64,000 nucleotides of DNA from Corynebacterium choanae (GCF_003813965.1 NZ_CP033896.1:682001-746000); one strand, 5' to 3'. Counted from the first letter of the stretch, positions 8,754 through 18,530 are shown. The notes: a model not told the origin generated them from the letters alone. Numbers and translations: made by a program.

Positions 8754-10088
8754 ATGTTCATGACCTTCCCGAAATCGTTGCGCCGGATATCCACTGTGCC
8801 GCTGCTCGCTGCCGCACTGTGTGTCACGCTGCCTGCCACGGCAACAGCAACCCCGGCCGCTGATCCGCCCCCACCCCCACCCCCAATGACTGCACCGGTT
8901 GGGATGATTGCCCCACTTGGTACTCCAGGTGTTGATCCAGTCCAACTGGCATACGATGCGCAGCAGCAATTCTTTGCCGGCCTCCAGCCGCACATCGATG
9001 CTGCAGTGCAACAGCTTGCAGCAGCCCAACACGCCATCGACAGTGTCGCCGCTGAGCTCACCCAGCCAGTTGTGACCCCTTATGGCGGGATTGGTCAAGG
9101 GATCCCGAAAACCGCCAGCCCACAGCCATCCAATCCGGGCAACATTACTGCCACCACTGATGCGAATGTAGCCCCTCAACGCCGTCTCGAGGAGTCAGCG
9201 AAACCAGCGGTGCCGCAGCCGGCAACCACCCCGGATAAGCCGCTGGTGGTGGATGGGGAAACCTTGGCGAATCTCCCAATTCGGCCCCGTATCGACGGGC
9301 CAAACCATCACTGGAAAACTGATCCCCTGTCGATGCTGCTTGCCGCACATCCAGGTCCGGTGCTGCAGCGGATCGCCGGATCCTATTTTCACGCCCCCGA
9401 TGTGCCCCACGAAGCCTATGTTGCCGAAGGCAATGATCGGATCCTCATGGGGCCATCCACACCACTGTTTATCGACGATGCGGTGTGCACCTTGGGGGTG
9501 GCAGGCTATGACAGTGAAGGCAACAAAATCGGCATCACCGCCGGACACTGCGGCAAACCCGGCAGTGAAGTGGTCTCTGCGGACTCGTGGCCAATGGGCA
9601 CCGCCGGCTATGTGGTTGCCCAATCAGCCAAGCATGACTATTCGGTGATTCGTTTCGAAGACAAGGTTGATGTGGCCAAAAGCTACAACGGGTTAACCAT
9701 TGACACGCTTGGTTGGGACGACAAACCGCAAATGGTCTGTAAATACGGGGTCGCTACCGGCTGGACCTGCGGCCCGCAGTTCCTTGCCGACCAGCGCACT
9801 TCACTTGCTCAATACTGTGCGAACACCGGCGACTCCGGGGCGCCAGTATTTATCGGCAACAAACTCATCGGGGTGGTCTCTGGGGGGCTTGCACCAGGGA
9901 ACAGTTTCGCCTGCGTCAGCCCGCTGCAAGGGCCACTCCACGCCCCGGCGATTACCCACTCCATTGATGCGATTGTCAACGACATTAATACCCATCACGG
10001 CTATGGTGCCGGTTTTACCCTGCCCACCGATGACGGATTAGATCCGCGAATTGTCACCCCTGACGCCGCTGATGACAACCGCAACTAA
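8754..10088 (+). CDS. Secreted trypsin/chymotrypsin-like serine protease
   Basis: About 444 residues from ATG 8754. An N-terminal signal peptide (basic FPKSLRR, hydrophobic core, cleavage near TATA) is followed by a Pro-rich stretch and a roughly 200-residue Ala/Gln/Pro-rich stalk. The S1-family catalytic domain occupies the C-terminal half. The triad is visible: His in ITAGHCG, Asp in KHDYSVIRF, and Ser in NTGDSGAPVFIG. Cysteine pairs (VCTLGV/GHCG, MVCKYG/WTCGP, QYCANTG/FACVS) probably form disulfides in the exported enzyme. The start is uncertain: GTG 8736 abuts the purine-rich AAAAGAAG, while ATG 8754 or 8760 gives a cleaner signal peptide. The substrate is unknown. Cell-wall protein or host-protein cleavage is possible but not shown. 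Confidence 0.82.
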   Translation: MFMTFPKSLRRISTVPLLAAALCVTLPATATATPAADPPPPPPPMTAPVGMIAPLGTPGVDPVQLAYDAQQQFFAGLQPHIDAAVQQLAAAQHAIDSVAAELTQPVVTPYGGIGQGIPKTASPQPSNPGNITATTDANVAPQRRLEESAKPAVPQPATTPDKPLVVDGETLANLPIRPRIDGPNHHWKTDPLSMLLAAHPGPVLQRIAGSYFHAPDVPHEAYVAEGNDRILMGPSTPLFIDDAVCTLGVAGYDSEGNKIGITAGHCGKPGSEVVSADSWPMGTAGYVVAQSAKHDYSVIRFEDKVDVAKSYNGLTIDTLGWDDKPQMVCKYGVATGWTCGPQFLADQRTSLAQYCANTGDSGAPVFIGNKLIGVVSGGLAPGNSFACVSPLQGPLHAPAITHSIDAIVNDINTHHGYGAGFTLPTDDGLDPRIVTPDAADDNRN

Positions 10089-10229
10089 ACAATGGTGAGC
10101 ACAGGCCAAAAAAACACACAGGCCAGCACCTGAAACACCAGTGCTGTTAGCGATGCGACGACACGCTGGCCTGTGCTGCGTTACCCCCTGTGTATCGGTG
10201 CCAGCAGCCAAATAATTGAATGAAAAAGA

Positions 10230-10304
10230 AAAACCCATCATGGATCCGGGGAGCAGCTCCGAGTAGTTCAGAGCAGCTCAACAGCCGTGTCCATGATGGG
10301 TTTT
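10230..10304. terminator. Bidirectional terminator between protease and hisN-like gene
   Basis: Perfect 15-base inverted repeat: AAAACCCATCATGGA at 10230-10244 and its complement at 10290-10304. A run of A precedes the left arm and TTTT ends the right arm, so it can work for both converging genes. A second GC-rich repeat (CACAGGCCA near 10099, CTGGCCTGTG near 10170) lies just upstream. Confidence 0.75.
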
Positions 10305-10350
10305 GTCATGCTCACCGCCCAGCGGAGGCAGCCGGCTGTGTGCGGCACGA

Positions 10351-11193
10351 TTAATTACCGGCAAAGCGGGCAAGCACCTGCTCGTGCAGCAGCCCATTGG
10401 TGGCCAACGCACTGCCGCCATGCGGGCCGGGTTTGCCTGCAATATTGCTAAACGTGCCGCCTGCTTCCCGAACAAGAATGTCTAACGCGGCTAGATCCCA
10501 CAGGGAAACCTCTGGTTCCAATGCAATATCGACTGCCCCTTCGGCGAGCAGACAATAGGAGAAGAAATCCCCGAACCCCCGCAGCCGCCAAGTGTCGTTG
10601 CTTAACCCGACAAACGCCTCCCCAAGATCCCGGGCAAACCAGCCCTCCAGGGAGGAAAACGACACTGAGGCATCGCTTAACGCTGACACTTGTGAAGTGG
10701 TAATCTTCCGCGGTGCCTCGTGGGCGAACGTGGTGTACGCACCTGCACCAGCGCTGGCATACCAACGGCGGGCAAGAGCCGGTGCACTGACCACACCAAC
10801 CTGTGGCACCCCGTCAACAAGCAGCGCAATCAACGTTGCCCACACCGGCACCCCACGGACATAGTTCTTTGTACCGTCGATGGGATCAATAACCCACTGC
10901 CGCCCGGCAACTATAGCTTCCCCACCGAACTCTTCCCCCAGAATCGGCTCATCCGGGCGATGTTCGGCCAGGATTTCCCGGAGTGCTGTTTCGCAGGCAG
11001 TATCCGCGTCACTGACCGGGGTCATGTCCGGTTTCGCAGACACCCGCAAATCACTCGCTAAAAACCGTTGCAGAGTAATTGTGTCAGCCGCGTCGGCCAG
11101 CGCTAGTGCGGTGGCTAGATCAGCAGCGAAGGGATGCCCGGGAAGAACACCTGCAGCAGGCTGACTGTGGTCGGCGGAATGTGAAGAGGTCAT
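10351..11193 (-). CDS. hisN: Inositol-monophosphatase-family phosphatase, probable histidinol-phosphatase
   Basis: 280 residues. The metal and phosphate site of the FIG superfamily is complete: [21 protein letters not shown] and [12 protein letters not shown]. In actinobacteria, one such family member (HisN) provides the histidinol-phosphate phosphatase step that lacks a HisB-type phosphatase domain. The hisB in this window is indeed a dehydratase only. The gene sits next to a second family member and to prfB, as I recall for corynebacterial hisN. Inositol monophosphatase or CysQ-like activity remains possible from sequence alone. It is transcribed leftwards, with its 3' end facing the protease across a bidirectional terminator. 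Confidence 0.75.
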   Translation of the reverse strand: MTSSHSADHSQPAAGVLPGHPFAADLATALALADAADTITLQRFLASDLRVSAKPDMTPVSDADTACETALREILAEHRPDEPILGEEFGGEAIVAGRQWVIDPIDGTKNYVRGVPVWATLIALLVDGVPQVGVVSAPALARRWYASAGAGAYTTFAHEAPRKITTSQVSALSDASVSFSSLEGWFARDLGEAFVGLSNDTWRLRGFGDFFSYCLLAEGAVDIALEPEVSLWDLAALDILVREAGGTFSNIAGKPGPHGGSALATNGLLHEQVLARFAGN

Positions 11194-11350
11194 AGCGACA
11201 ACAAGCTCCTAGCGGGAGAAGAAAACGATGAACAAAGCGGCACACAAATCAACAACACCACCATCAAGTATCCCAGTACAGTGCAACGGCTAAGAGGTTT
11301 GCGCCGGCAAAGCCGCAAGCCCGCTACCGGGAACGCAGTGACAGGTTCGC

Positions 11351-12223
11351 TCAGCTGACCTGTGCAGCGGCGGCCTGCAGCACGTGCACCATGGTGGCAA
11401 CAGTCTGCTCATTCCCAGCAACCTTCCACGTCACCGGTCCTACTGTCACTTCACCGGTGGTGCCGCCCACACCTTCCACCAGTGCCCGACCTGGCAGCCA
11501 ATCCCAGTCGTTGACCGAATGCTGCATCCAGCCCCCGAGGCGACCTTCGGCGATACCAGCCAAATCCACACTGGCAGCCCCGGCGATGCGTAAACATGCA
11601 AACTCGGCAACAACCTTCGACCAGGGGGTTAAAAACTCTGGACGTTGCATAAACGTCGGATGCAAATAGGTGCCGATTGAAACGGTGCCAGCCGCCGCGG
11701 CAGTCAACGCCGGCAACGGTTTTCCGTTTCGCAGGGTTGCCTTGCCGGGTGCTTTTACCCAGGTTTGTGACGGCACTGGGCGATGAACTGCACCGATGAG
11801 CAGATCAGTCGGATCGTGCGGATCACCCTCCACCAGAGCTAGGGCAGAACACCAATAGTCGGAAAAATTCGTGAAGTTATAGGTGCCATCGACTGGATCG
11901 ATTACCCAGGTGCGTCCCGAATCGGCGGCAGCCTGTGCCCCTTCTTCCCCCAGCAGCCCATCGTTTGGCCGCAACGCCTGCAATGCGGTGGCGACAAAAT
12001 ATTCACTCGCCTTATCCGCTTCGGTGACCACATCAGAGATCGAAGTTTTATATTCCACGGTCAAACCCTGCTCGCGGAGGCGATGCGCCATCTGTCCGGC
12101 GGTGCGCACCAACCCTTCCGCCAAGGCCGCATCATCGCTTGAGCGATGTTCGGCAAGGAAAGAATCAAGCACCGTGCGTACCTGGTTGTGCAACGCTGGG
12201 GAGAATACTTCACGCGGGTCCAT
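11351..12223 (-). CDS. Inositol-monophosphatase-family protein
   Basis: About 290 residues from ATG 12221-12223 (MDPREVF); an in-frame ATG at 12253 would add ten residues and overlap the prfB start. FIG-family motifs are present: [31 protein letters not shown] and the C-terminal [14 protein letters not shown]. In that last motif the catalytic aspartate sits in WDWLPG instead of the WDxAA of the HisN-like neighbour. The likely reaction is hydrolysis of a sugar or inositol phosphate, which in these bacteria could feed phosphatidyl-inositol and mycothiol synthesis. It lies 157 bases upstream of the hisN-like gene on the same strand and is divergent from prfB. Confidence 0.75.
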   Translation of the reverse strand: MDPREVFSPALHNQVRTVLDSFLAEHRSSDDAALAEGLVRTAGQMAHRLREQGLTVEYKTSISDVVTEADKASEYFVATALQALRPNDGLLGEEGAQAAADSGRTWVIDPVDGTYNFTNFSDYWCSALALVEGDPHDPTDLLIGAVHRPVPSQTWVKAPGKATLRNGKPLPALTAAAAGTVSIGTYLHPTFMQRPEFLTPWSKVVAEFACLRIAGAASVDLAGIAEGRLGGWMQHSVNDWDWLPGRALVEGVGGTTGEVTVGPVTWKVAGNEQTVATMVHVLQAAAAQVS

Positions 12224-12252
12224 GTCACTATCATGCCCGGAAATCGGTAGCA

Positions 12253-13371
12253 TTGACCACTGTGCACCCCGATGTTTTGGCAGATATTACCGACCTTGAG
12301 AAGACGCTAACCGCTATTGAACAGGTAAAAAACCCTGATCAGCTGGCTGAAACCATTCGCGAATTGGAAGAAAAAGCCAGCGACCCCTCATTGTGGGATG
12401 ATCAGGAATACGCCCAATCCGTCACCAGTAAACTCTCGGCTGTCCAAAATGAGGCGCAGCGGCTGCGTGACTTTCGGCAGCGTCTCGAGGATCTACCGGT
12501 GATGTATGAGCTTGCCGCCGAAGAAGGTGAAGGCAGCGAACTCGCCGATGAGGAACGACGGGCACTGCGCCGGGAATTAGAGGCCTATGAGGTCAAAACG
12601 CTCCTTTCTGGCCCCTATGATGCCCGCGAAGCAGTGGTAAATATTCGCTCCGCCGCCGGTGGGGTGGATGCTGCTGACTGGGCAGAGATGCTGCTGCGCA
12701 TGTACACCCGCTGGGCGGAACGCCAAGGACACAGCGTGGATCTCTATGACGTGTCCTATGCGGAAGAAGCCGGCATTAAATCTGCGACCTTCGTCGTCCA
12801 CGGCGACTACACCTATGGCACCTTGTCAGTGGAGCAAGGTACCCACCGCCTGGTGCGGATCTCCCCATTCGACAATCAGGGGCGCCGCCAAACCTCCTTT
12901 GCGGAAGTTGAGGTGCTGCCAGTGGTGGAAACCGCCGACCATATCGACATCCCCGATAGCGATATTCGTATCGACACCTATCGTTCATCAGGTCCTGGCG
13001 GCCAGTCGGTGAACACCACCGACTCGGCGGTGCGCATCACCCACCTGCCCACCGGAACAGTGGTCACCTGTCAAAATGAAAAGTCCCAGCTGCAAAACCG
13101 GGCATCAGCAATGCGTGTCCTGCAGGCGAAACTCTTAGAGATCAAACGGCGGCAAGAACGCGCCGAAATGGATGCGCTCAAAGGCGACGGCTCAAACTCG
13201 TGGGGCAACCAGATGCGCTCCTATGTGCTGCACCCCTATCAGATGGTGAAAGATCTGCGCACCAACTATGAGGTCAACGATCCCCAGAAAGTTTTAGGTG
13301 GCGACTTGGATGGATTCATCGAAGCCGGCATCCGGTGGCGGGTGGCGGAAGAACAACAAGACAGCCGCTAA
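12253..13371 (+). CDS. prfB: Peptide chain release factor 2
   Basis: 372 residues if TTG 12253 is the start ([19 protein letters not shown]); GTG 12262 is an alternative. RF2 recognises UGA/UAA stops. The stop-codon reading motif SPF is seen in [12 protein letters not shown], and the universal GGQ of the peptidyl-tRNA hydrolysis loop in [15 protein letters not shown]. The reading frame is continuous, so the autoregulatory +1 frameshift of many RF2 genes is absent. The start sits in the 5' region of the divergent phosphatase gene, so the two promoters must lie within or beyond each other's first codons. ftsE follows about 200 bases downstream. Confidence 0.93.
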   Translation: MTTVHPDVLADITDLEKTLTAIEQVKNPDQLAETIRELEEKASDPSLWDDQEYAQSVTSKLSAVQNEAQRLRDFRQRLEDLPVMYELAAEEGEGSELADEERRALRRELEAYEVKTLLSGPYDAREAVVNIRSAAGGVDAADWAEMLLRMYTRWAERQGHSVDLYDVSYAEEAGIKSATFVVHGDYTYGTLSVEQGTHRLVRISPFDNQGRRQTSFAEVEVLPVVETADHIDIPDSDIRIDTYRSSGPGGQSVNTTDSAVRITHLPTGTVVTCQNEKSQLQNRASAMRVLQAKLLEIKRRQERAEMDALKGDGSNSWGNQMRSYVLHPYQMVKDLRTNYEVNDPQKVLGGDLDGFIEAGIRWRVAEEQQDSR

Positions 13372-13572
13372 CATACGCTGCTGCTAGCAGTGACGATCTG
13401 CGGCGATACCACACACCAGATTAGCCATCCCCCAGTTCTTTTTGCTGCTGTGCAGTAGTCGGCGGTGGCATCCGGTCACCGCATCACCTCCGCGCCGGTG
13501 GGGGAGTCGTGTCCGTCATGATGCGCAGCCGGATCGAACAATGTTCCCGGCGTTCTACTAGGGTTGACTACC

Positions 13573-14292
13573 GTGATCACCTTCGACCATGTAACGAAAA
13601 CCTATAAAGCTGCCGCCAACCCGGCGCTTGATGATGTTTCGGTGACGATCGACAAAGGTGAGTTTGTGTTTCTCATCGGCCCGTCCGGGGCAGGGAAGTC
13701 CACCTTTCTCCAACTGCTGACCCAACAGCAGCGGCCATCGGCGGGAACGGTGACTGTGGCGGACTATACCGTCGGGAATCTTTCCGGTCGGGAAGTCAAC
13801 CGGTTGCGGCGACTCATGGGGCTGGTCTTTCAAGATTTCCGGCTGCTGCCGAAGAAAACCGTCGCCGAGAATGTGGCATTCACTCTAGAAGTACTCGGCA
13901 AAAAACGCGCCGTTATTGACCGTGCAGTCCCAGAAACCCTGGAACTTGTCGGGTTGGCGGGCAAAGCAAACCGCTATCCGCAAGAGCTGTCCGGCGGGGA
14001 ACAGCAGCGTGTCGCCGTCGCCCGCGCCTATGTCAATCGTCCACTGATTTTGCTGGCCGATGAACCAACCGGCAACCTCGACCCGGATATGGCCGACGAA
14101 ATTTTGCAGCTACTGGCAGCAATCAATAAACAAGGCACCACGGTGGTGATGAGCACCCACAATGTGCAAGCAGTCGATGCGATGCAGCGGCGGGTTATCG
14201 CCTTGCACAACGGCAAGATTGTGCGTGATGATGCGGTTGGTGGATATCATGCGGCCACCACACCACCACCGCCAACAGGCGGCAACCTATAA
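13573..14292 (+). CDS. ftsE: Cell division ATP-binding protein FtsE
   Basis: About 239 residues from GTG 13573 ([12 protein letters not shown]); TTG 13564 is in frame but less consistent with the family start. ABC ATPase signatures are complete: Walker [11 protein letters not shown]-loop VFQDFRLLP, signature LSGGEQQR, Walker [14 protein letters not shown] and switch His in MSTHN. FtsE drives FtsX to activate peptidoglycan hydrolases at the septum. The C-terminus ends in a His/Pro-rich tail ([10 protein letters not shown]). The partner ftsX follows only after a 267-base gap, which is unusually long for this pair. Confidence 0.93.
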   Translation: MITFDHVTKTYKAAANPALDDVSVTIDKGEFVFLIGPSGAGKSTFLQLLTQQQRPSAGTVTVADYTVGNLSGREVNRLRRLMGLVFQDFRLLPKKTVAENVAFTLEVLGKKRAVIDRAVPETLELVGLAGKANRYPQELSGGEQQRVAVARAYVNRPLILLADEPTGNLDPDMADEILQLLAAINKQGTTVVMSTHNVQAVDAMQRRVIALHNGKIVRDDAVGGYHAATTPPPPTGGNL

Positions 14293-14559
14293 ACACCGAC
14301 ACCAATCAACATCGACACCGGTTTACCTGCCAAGACACCAGCAAAACGAGACGACATACCAAGCCAGCCCGGCACAACACTGCGCTGCAGCTCACGGGAG
14401 CTGAACAAGCATCAGTGAGCTTCAAACAAACGCACCGCCTCCAGCACCAGCCCCAAGGTGCCAACACCACGGCACAGCATAGCGTGCACATCCACAGCCA
14501 CTACAGCATCAAATAGCATCCACACCAACCACCAACAACAGAAGCGAGACCACCAGCAG
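14293..14559 (+). other. C/A-rich, G-poor spacer between ftsE and ftsX
   Basis: The transcript-sense strand is dominated by C and A (ACACCGACACCAATCAACATCG and similar) and has few G or T, so it is expected to be weakly structured. No gene, terminator or promoter is obvious. A Rho-loading region or an unstructured leader for ftsX is conceivable. Confidence 0.35.
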
Positions 14560-15456
14560 ATGCGTTACGTCTTTCGGGAAGCGATCACCGGCCTGCGCCG
14601 CAATCTCACCATGACCATTGCCCTGGTGATCACCACGGCAATCTCGCTCGCATTGCTGGCGACCGGCATCCTGGTCACCCACATCACCGCCGACACCAAA
14701 GCGCTCTATCTCAGTCGCGTCGAAGTGATGATTGAACTCGACGAAACCATCTCCCGCGAAGATGAAGACTGCAGCTCACCTGCCTGTCGGGAAGTCTTCA
14801 ACACCCTGCAGCAAACCCCCGGGGTTGAGACGGTAACCTTTGCAAACCAGCAGGAAACCTATCACCGTTTCGCGGAAGTGTTTGCCGACGCCAACCCTGC
14901 ACTCGTCCAAGAAACCACCCCGGAGGCATTATTTGCCGCCATCCATGTTCGACTCGCCGACCCCCTCGACCCCAGCCCACTGGAAGCAGTCAAAGACCTG
15001 CCGCAAGTCGTGTCAGTGATCGATCAGGGCGCAGAAGTTGTGCATGCCACCACCAACCTTGATTCGATCCGCAACGCCACCTTTGTTGTGGCACTCTTTC
15101 AAGCAATCGCCGCATTGCTGCTCATTGTGAACATGGTGCAAATCGCGGTCGCGGCGCGCCGGGACGAAGTCACGATTATGCGAATGGTGGGCGCTTCGGC
15201 GGTCTACACCAACATGCCGTTTGTCCTGGAAGCTGTCGCTGCGAGTCTGTTGGGCACTCTTGTCGCAGTGGGCGGACTATTGGCGGGGAAAACATTCGTT
15301 GTTGATGCCGCCTTGCAACCGCTCTACGAGGCGCGCCTGGTTGCCCCGTTGACTACGAATGATATTTGGGCAGTCGCCCCGCTTATTGCCTTAATCGGCA
15401 TTGGTTTTGCCGCGTTGACCGCACAACTTACGCTTGCTACGCGGGTGCGGTTGTAA
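14560..15456 (+). CDS. ftsX: Cell division protein FtsX
   Basis: 298 residues from ATG 14560 (MRYVFREAITGLRRN), the conserved opening of actinobacterial FtsX; the frame extends upstream, but that part is low-complexity spacer. Topology is the FtsX pattern. TM1 (MTIALVITTAISLALLATGI) leads into a large external domain of about 140 residues with two cysteines (DCSSPACREV), then three C-terminal TM helices (FVVALFQAIAALLLIVN, LEAVAASLLGTLVAVGG, IWAVAPLIALIGIGFAAL). The intracellular ARRDEVTIMRMVGAS between TM2 and TM3 is the signature that couples to FtsE. The external domain should contact an NlpC/P60 hydrolase such as RipC. Confidence 0.92.
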   Translation: MRYVFREAITGLRRNLTMTIALVITTAISLALLATGILVTHITADTKALYLSRVEVMIELDETISREDEDCSSPACREVFNTLQQTPGVETVTFANQQETYHRFAEVFADANPALVQETTPEALFAAIHVRLADPLDPSPLEAVKDLPQVVSVIDQGAEVVHATTNLDSIRNATFVVALFQAIAALLLIVNMVQIAVAARRDEVTIMRMVGASAVYTNMPFVLEAVAASLLGTLVAVGGLLAGKTFVVDAALQPLYEARLVAPLTTNDIWAVAPLIALIGIGFAALTAQLTLATRVRL

Positions 15457-15769
15457 ACGCACAACATCTGCCAAGTACAAGACAGCAGGTGCACGAGTAC
15501 AAGACAACAGGTGCAACAGTACGTACCTCCTTGATCAACGTGGTGTCTACCTGCGGGAACACTGTCTAAGCGATCCCTTGAACGATGTGAGCACCCACCT
15601 ACAGGCACAACGCTAACCGAAGCTGCACCAAGCAAGGGGAGGGACGTGCGAAATGAGCGCTGGGACGTGGGCAGACTTTCGCACATCCCGCGGAGCAGGG
15701 CGTGGATCCTCCTGGCGGTTGCTGTAGCTTCCCCCAGCTGGGCATGTTGCACTACAGTGGTAAACCGTT
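15457..15769. other. ftsX-smpB intergenic region with a short tandem repeat
   Basis: 313 bases without a convincing gene. A 22-base unit starting AGTACAAGACA is repeated at 15474-15495 and 15496-15517 with three mismatches, and a partial third start follows. A promoter for smpB must lie here or upstream. Confidence 0.4.
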
Positions 15770-16261
15770 ATGGCGAAGAAAAAGAAGAACATTTCCGCGA
15801 ACCCGGTCGTGGCAACAAACCGGAAGGCACGGCACAACTATCAGATCCTCGACACCGTCGAGGCTGGCATTGTGCTTGTCGGCACGGAGATCAAAGCAAT
15901 TCGGGAAGGGCAGCTGTCCTTAGCCGATGCCTTCGCCAACATTGATCAGGGCGAAGTGTGGCTGCATAACCTCTATATTCCAGAATATTCCCACGGCTCG
16001 TGGACGAATCACCGGCCGCGTCGCACCCGCAAACTCCTGCTGCATCGCCGCGAGATCGACTCGCTGATGGGTAAAGTCCGGGACGGTAATCGGACACTCA
16101 TCCCGCTGTCGGTGTATATGAAAAACGGTCGCGCCAAAGTGGAACTTGGGCTTGGTGCAGGTAAGCAGGACTACGATAAGCGGCAGGATATTAAACGCCG
16201 TACCGAGGAACGAGAGATCACCCGGGAGTTGGGGCGCAAGATCAAAGGTATTCGCGCATAG
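15770..16261 (+). CDS. smpB: SsrA-binding protein
   Basis: 163 residues from ATG 15770. Typical SmpB blocks are present: the N-terminal NRKARHNYQILDTVEAGIVL, the beta-barrel segment GTEIKAIREGQLSLADAF, HNLYIPEYSHGSW and RTRKLLLHRREIDSL. The basic C-terminal tail (DIKRRTEEREITRELGRKIK) enters the ribosomal mRNA channel. It binds the tRNA-like part of tmRNA and is needed for trans-translation. Its RNA partner ssrA lies 1.8 kb downstream on the same strand, with only one gene between. Confidence 0.95.
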   Translation: MAKKKKNISANPVVATNRKARHNYQILDTVEAGIVLVGTEIKAIREGQLSLADAFANIDQGEVWLHNLYIPEYSHGSWTNHRPRRTRKLLLHRREIDSLMGKVRDGNRTLIPLSVYMKNGRAKVELGLGAGKQDYDKRQDIKRRTEEREITRELGRKIKGIRA

Positions 16262-16502
16262 CACCTTCAACTTCATCCCTGCATCGGTGCACCCTGATGA
16301 GTGCGCCCTGTTGCCAGGGCAATGCCGGCATACTTGGCAGCACACATCCCTGGCAAGAGCAGCAAGCATCTTCCGATAATGGGCAGCGTCGCACTGCTTT
16401 TCTCCTGCACTGCGCGTGGCAGATCACTACACTGGGGCGCAACGATCACCGATCCCCCAGTGGTGGTTTGCCGCACAATTGCTTGCAAGGAGTGGTACGC
16501 AA

Positions 16503-17765
16503 ATGGCTTTGCCGCACGAACACGAAAGATCAGAGGAACACGGTTCCCCGAGTGCCGCGGAGTCGAAGCAGCCGGGAAGACAACCAAATCCGGGCAATGA
16601 ACTACAGCGTTTTGTCCTTGACCATCCGACCGTGGGGGAGATCTGTTTCTACTACGGCACCGATCAGGCTATTCGTGCCATCGATCGTGGTTGGCCGGTA
16701 ACAGACGATGATCCTGCCAAGCCTGCCGCCGGAACAGGCGAAAACACACAGCACACCAGTGATCGGGCGCAATCTGCGGATCGTGCAGCTGGCACTGCAC
16801 CGGCTGCGGAACAACCATGCCACGCCCTTGGGGAATCTGCAGCATTCCTCACAGCTGAGGGGCAAACCATCATTGATCGGGCACGTGCCGACGAGTTATG
16901 TGCAGCAGCCACCGCGTACCGGCAGCAGGAAGAAACCAAGAGCGACAATGCACACCGATCGTTGAAAACACGAATCAGCAGTCTCGACTGGCGACAAGTG
17001 CTTAGCGCCGGATACAGCAGCATCGTCACTATCAATAACCGGGTGGTGTATCGGGATCTCGGATCACCTACCAACCGCATCGTGGTCCATCCGTCCCTGC
17101 CGGCTGGGAAACTGCCGCTCGTCGCTGAACGGAAGCCGTCAGATCCAAAATATCGGATGCAAATCCACACAACTGTGCGCGGGCAGATCACCATGGTGCT
17201 CGTCCAAGTTGATCCGGCGGAAGGATGGCTCACACTCCAAGCACCACCGGCAAGCATATCCGCCAAACGTTTGAAAGCCATGGAAGAAAGCCCCGTCAAG
17301 GCGTTTGTGATTCCGGTCAGTCAAGGGATTGGGAAAGTCGGTTGGCTTTTGCTTGCCGCCGTCTTGGGGCCGCTTGTTGGCAAATTCCTGGCCTGGATTG
17401 GATCATTCCTTCCCGATATCGAAATTCCTTGGCCTGATATTCATTGGCCGCAGTGGAATGTTCATCTTCCTGACTGGCTGCATTGGGATATTCCCTTCCC
17501 GGAGTTCTCCCTCCCGGACTGGTGGCCAGCAATCACCCCGCCCGACTGGCTTGTTTGGCTGCTTGACCATGAAGATTATTTCAAGCCATTGATTATTGGG
17601 CTGATAGTGGGCGGATTGATGTTCCGCAACGTATACAAGTCCAGGAAGACTAAAGACCGATGGCAGCAGGCAACAACCGAAAGCCGGAGTCAAGCGAGTA
17701 GCCCAGGCGATCCGGAGGATAACTCAAGAAGAAACAATCCACATCCAGGTTCCACGGAGCAATAA
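16503..17765 (+). CDS. Membrane protein with a Trp/Pro/Asp-rich repeat
   Basis: 420 residues from ATG 16503, preceded by AAGGAG; the frame is open further upstream but without a ribosome-binding site. The N-terminal 150 residues are hydrophilic and Ala/Glu/Asp-rich, with a short ordered piece (RFVLDHPTVGEICFYYGTDQAIRAIDRGWPV). A beta-rich middle part (SLDWRQVLSAGYSSIVTINN to LTLQAPP) follows. Next come a TM helix (KVGWLLLAAVLGPLVGKFL) and about 55 residues rich in W, P and D in a repeating LPD/WPD pattern (PDIEIPWPDIHWP, LPDWLHWDIPFPEF, LPDWWPAITPPDW). A second TM (PLIIGLIVGGLMF) and a charged tail end the protein. I do not recognise the function. The Trp/Pro block between the two helices probably lies at the outer membrane face. 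Confidence 0.65.
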   Translation: MALPHEHERSEEHGSPSAAESKQPGRQPNPGNELQRFVLDHPTVGEICFYYGTDQAIRAIDRGWPVTDDDPAKPAAGTGENTQHTSDRAQSADRAAGTAPAAEQPCHALGESAAFLTAEGQTIIDRARADELCAAATAYRQQEETKSDNAHRSLKTRISSLDWRQVLSAGYSSIVTINNRVVYRDLGSPTNRIVVHPSLPAGKLPLVAERKPSDPKYRMQIHTTVRGQITMVLVQVDPAEGWLTLQAPPASISAKRLKAMEESPVKAFVIPVSQGIGKVGWLLLAAVLGPLVGKFLAWIGSFLPDIEIPWPDIHWPQWNVHLPDWLHWDIPFPEFSLPDWWPAITPPDWLVWLLDHEDYFKPLIIGLIVGGLMFRNVYKSRKTKDRWQQATTESRSQASSPGDPEDNSRRNNPHPGSTEQ

Positions 17766-18091
17766 CTAGCAGATCGGTATAGCACGAACACACATCCATC
17801 TTTGATCGTTGGTGCCCGCTGATCCTTTTTTGGAAAAGGAATCACAGACCGTCACAGTTGTAGGTTCCAGCAGTGGAAACTGGCCGCAGCAACCCATCAC
17901 GGTGGGGTGACGAGGGTTTCCTAGCGCGGCATCTTTCGTCCAACGCATATCAGTGATAGTATGAATATTCCTGTGGCAACCAGTGATCTATGCAGTTTTG
18001 GTAACTCGAGCAATTCGATCGACTGCATGAATACTGCTGGTTGCGGTGCACAACCGCCCACTACAGGAGCCCCACAATGTGGAGGCACAAT
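17766..18091 (+). other. Region upstream of ssrA
   Basis: About 325 bases with no gene. It should contain the ssrA promoter and the 5' leader removed during tmRNA maturation. An AT-richer patch around 17950-18000 is the most plausible promoter location, but no boxes are clear enough to assign. Confidence 0.3.
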
Positions 18092-18463
18092 GGGGTCGAC
18101 ATGGTTTCGACTTCGTTGATTGAGCCAGGGGAAGCGTGCCGGTGCAGGCTAGAGACCACCGTAAGCGTCGTAGCAACTTGATAAGCGCCGAGAAGACTCA
18201 GCGCGACTACGCCCTCGCTGCCTAATCAGCGACGCGTGTCTGTCGGTCCGGGTTCGTCCCTGACCCGGTAACCGGCATCGACTAAGGGACTTGCCGTGAC
18301 GTTTGGCTTCAAGGGCGTTGCGGGACTTTCACTTGAAGCTGGGCTCATCATCCGGAACGTGTTCGACCGAGCCGGAGAGTCGAGTAGAGATCATGCGCGA
18401 ACTGCGCACGGAGAAGCCCTGGCGAGGTAACGAAGGACCCGGGTTCAATCCCCGGCGGCTCCA
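18092..18463 (+). ncRNA. ssrA: Transfer-messenger RNA (tmRNA)
   Basis: One-piece tmRNA of about 372 bases. The 5' acceptor strand GGGGTCG pairs with CGGCTCC near the 3' end, leaving A18463 as discriminator; CCA is not encoded. The T-arm GGGTTCAATCCCC and the conserved opening GACATGGTTTCGAC are both present. The tag frame resumes at GCC 18187 and encodes AEKTQRDYALAA, ending in TAA at 18223-18225, which is of the corynebacterial/mycobacterial type. Its role is rescue of stalled ribosomes together with SmpB, encoded nearby. The 3' end of ssrA is a common integration site for mobile elements, and the DNA immediately downstream here is indeed accessory. Confidence 0.97.
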
Positions 18464-18469
18464 CTTTCA

Positions 18470-18504
18470 CCCCCTACCTGAAACACCAGGTAGGGGGCTT
18501 TTTT
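18470..18504 (+). terminator. ssrA rho-independent terminator
   Basis: CCCCCTACCTG (18470-18480) pairs perfectly with CAGGTAGGGGG (18487-18497). A 6-base loop separates the arms and TTTTTT follows at 18499-18504. Confidence 0.92.
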
Positions 18505-18530
18505 ATGCCCAAAAATTTAGTGTCCCCAGG

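Noticed and set aside
12253..12400. Programmed +1 frameshift in prfB
   Set aside because: The RF2 frame is continuous from the start; no in-frame TGA slippery site exists.
18092..18463. A tRNA gene or a protein-coding frame (18303-18746) in the ssrA region
   Set aside because: The T-arm and acceptor belong to tmRNA, and the plus-strand frame is a by-product of tmRNA plus IS sequence.
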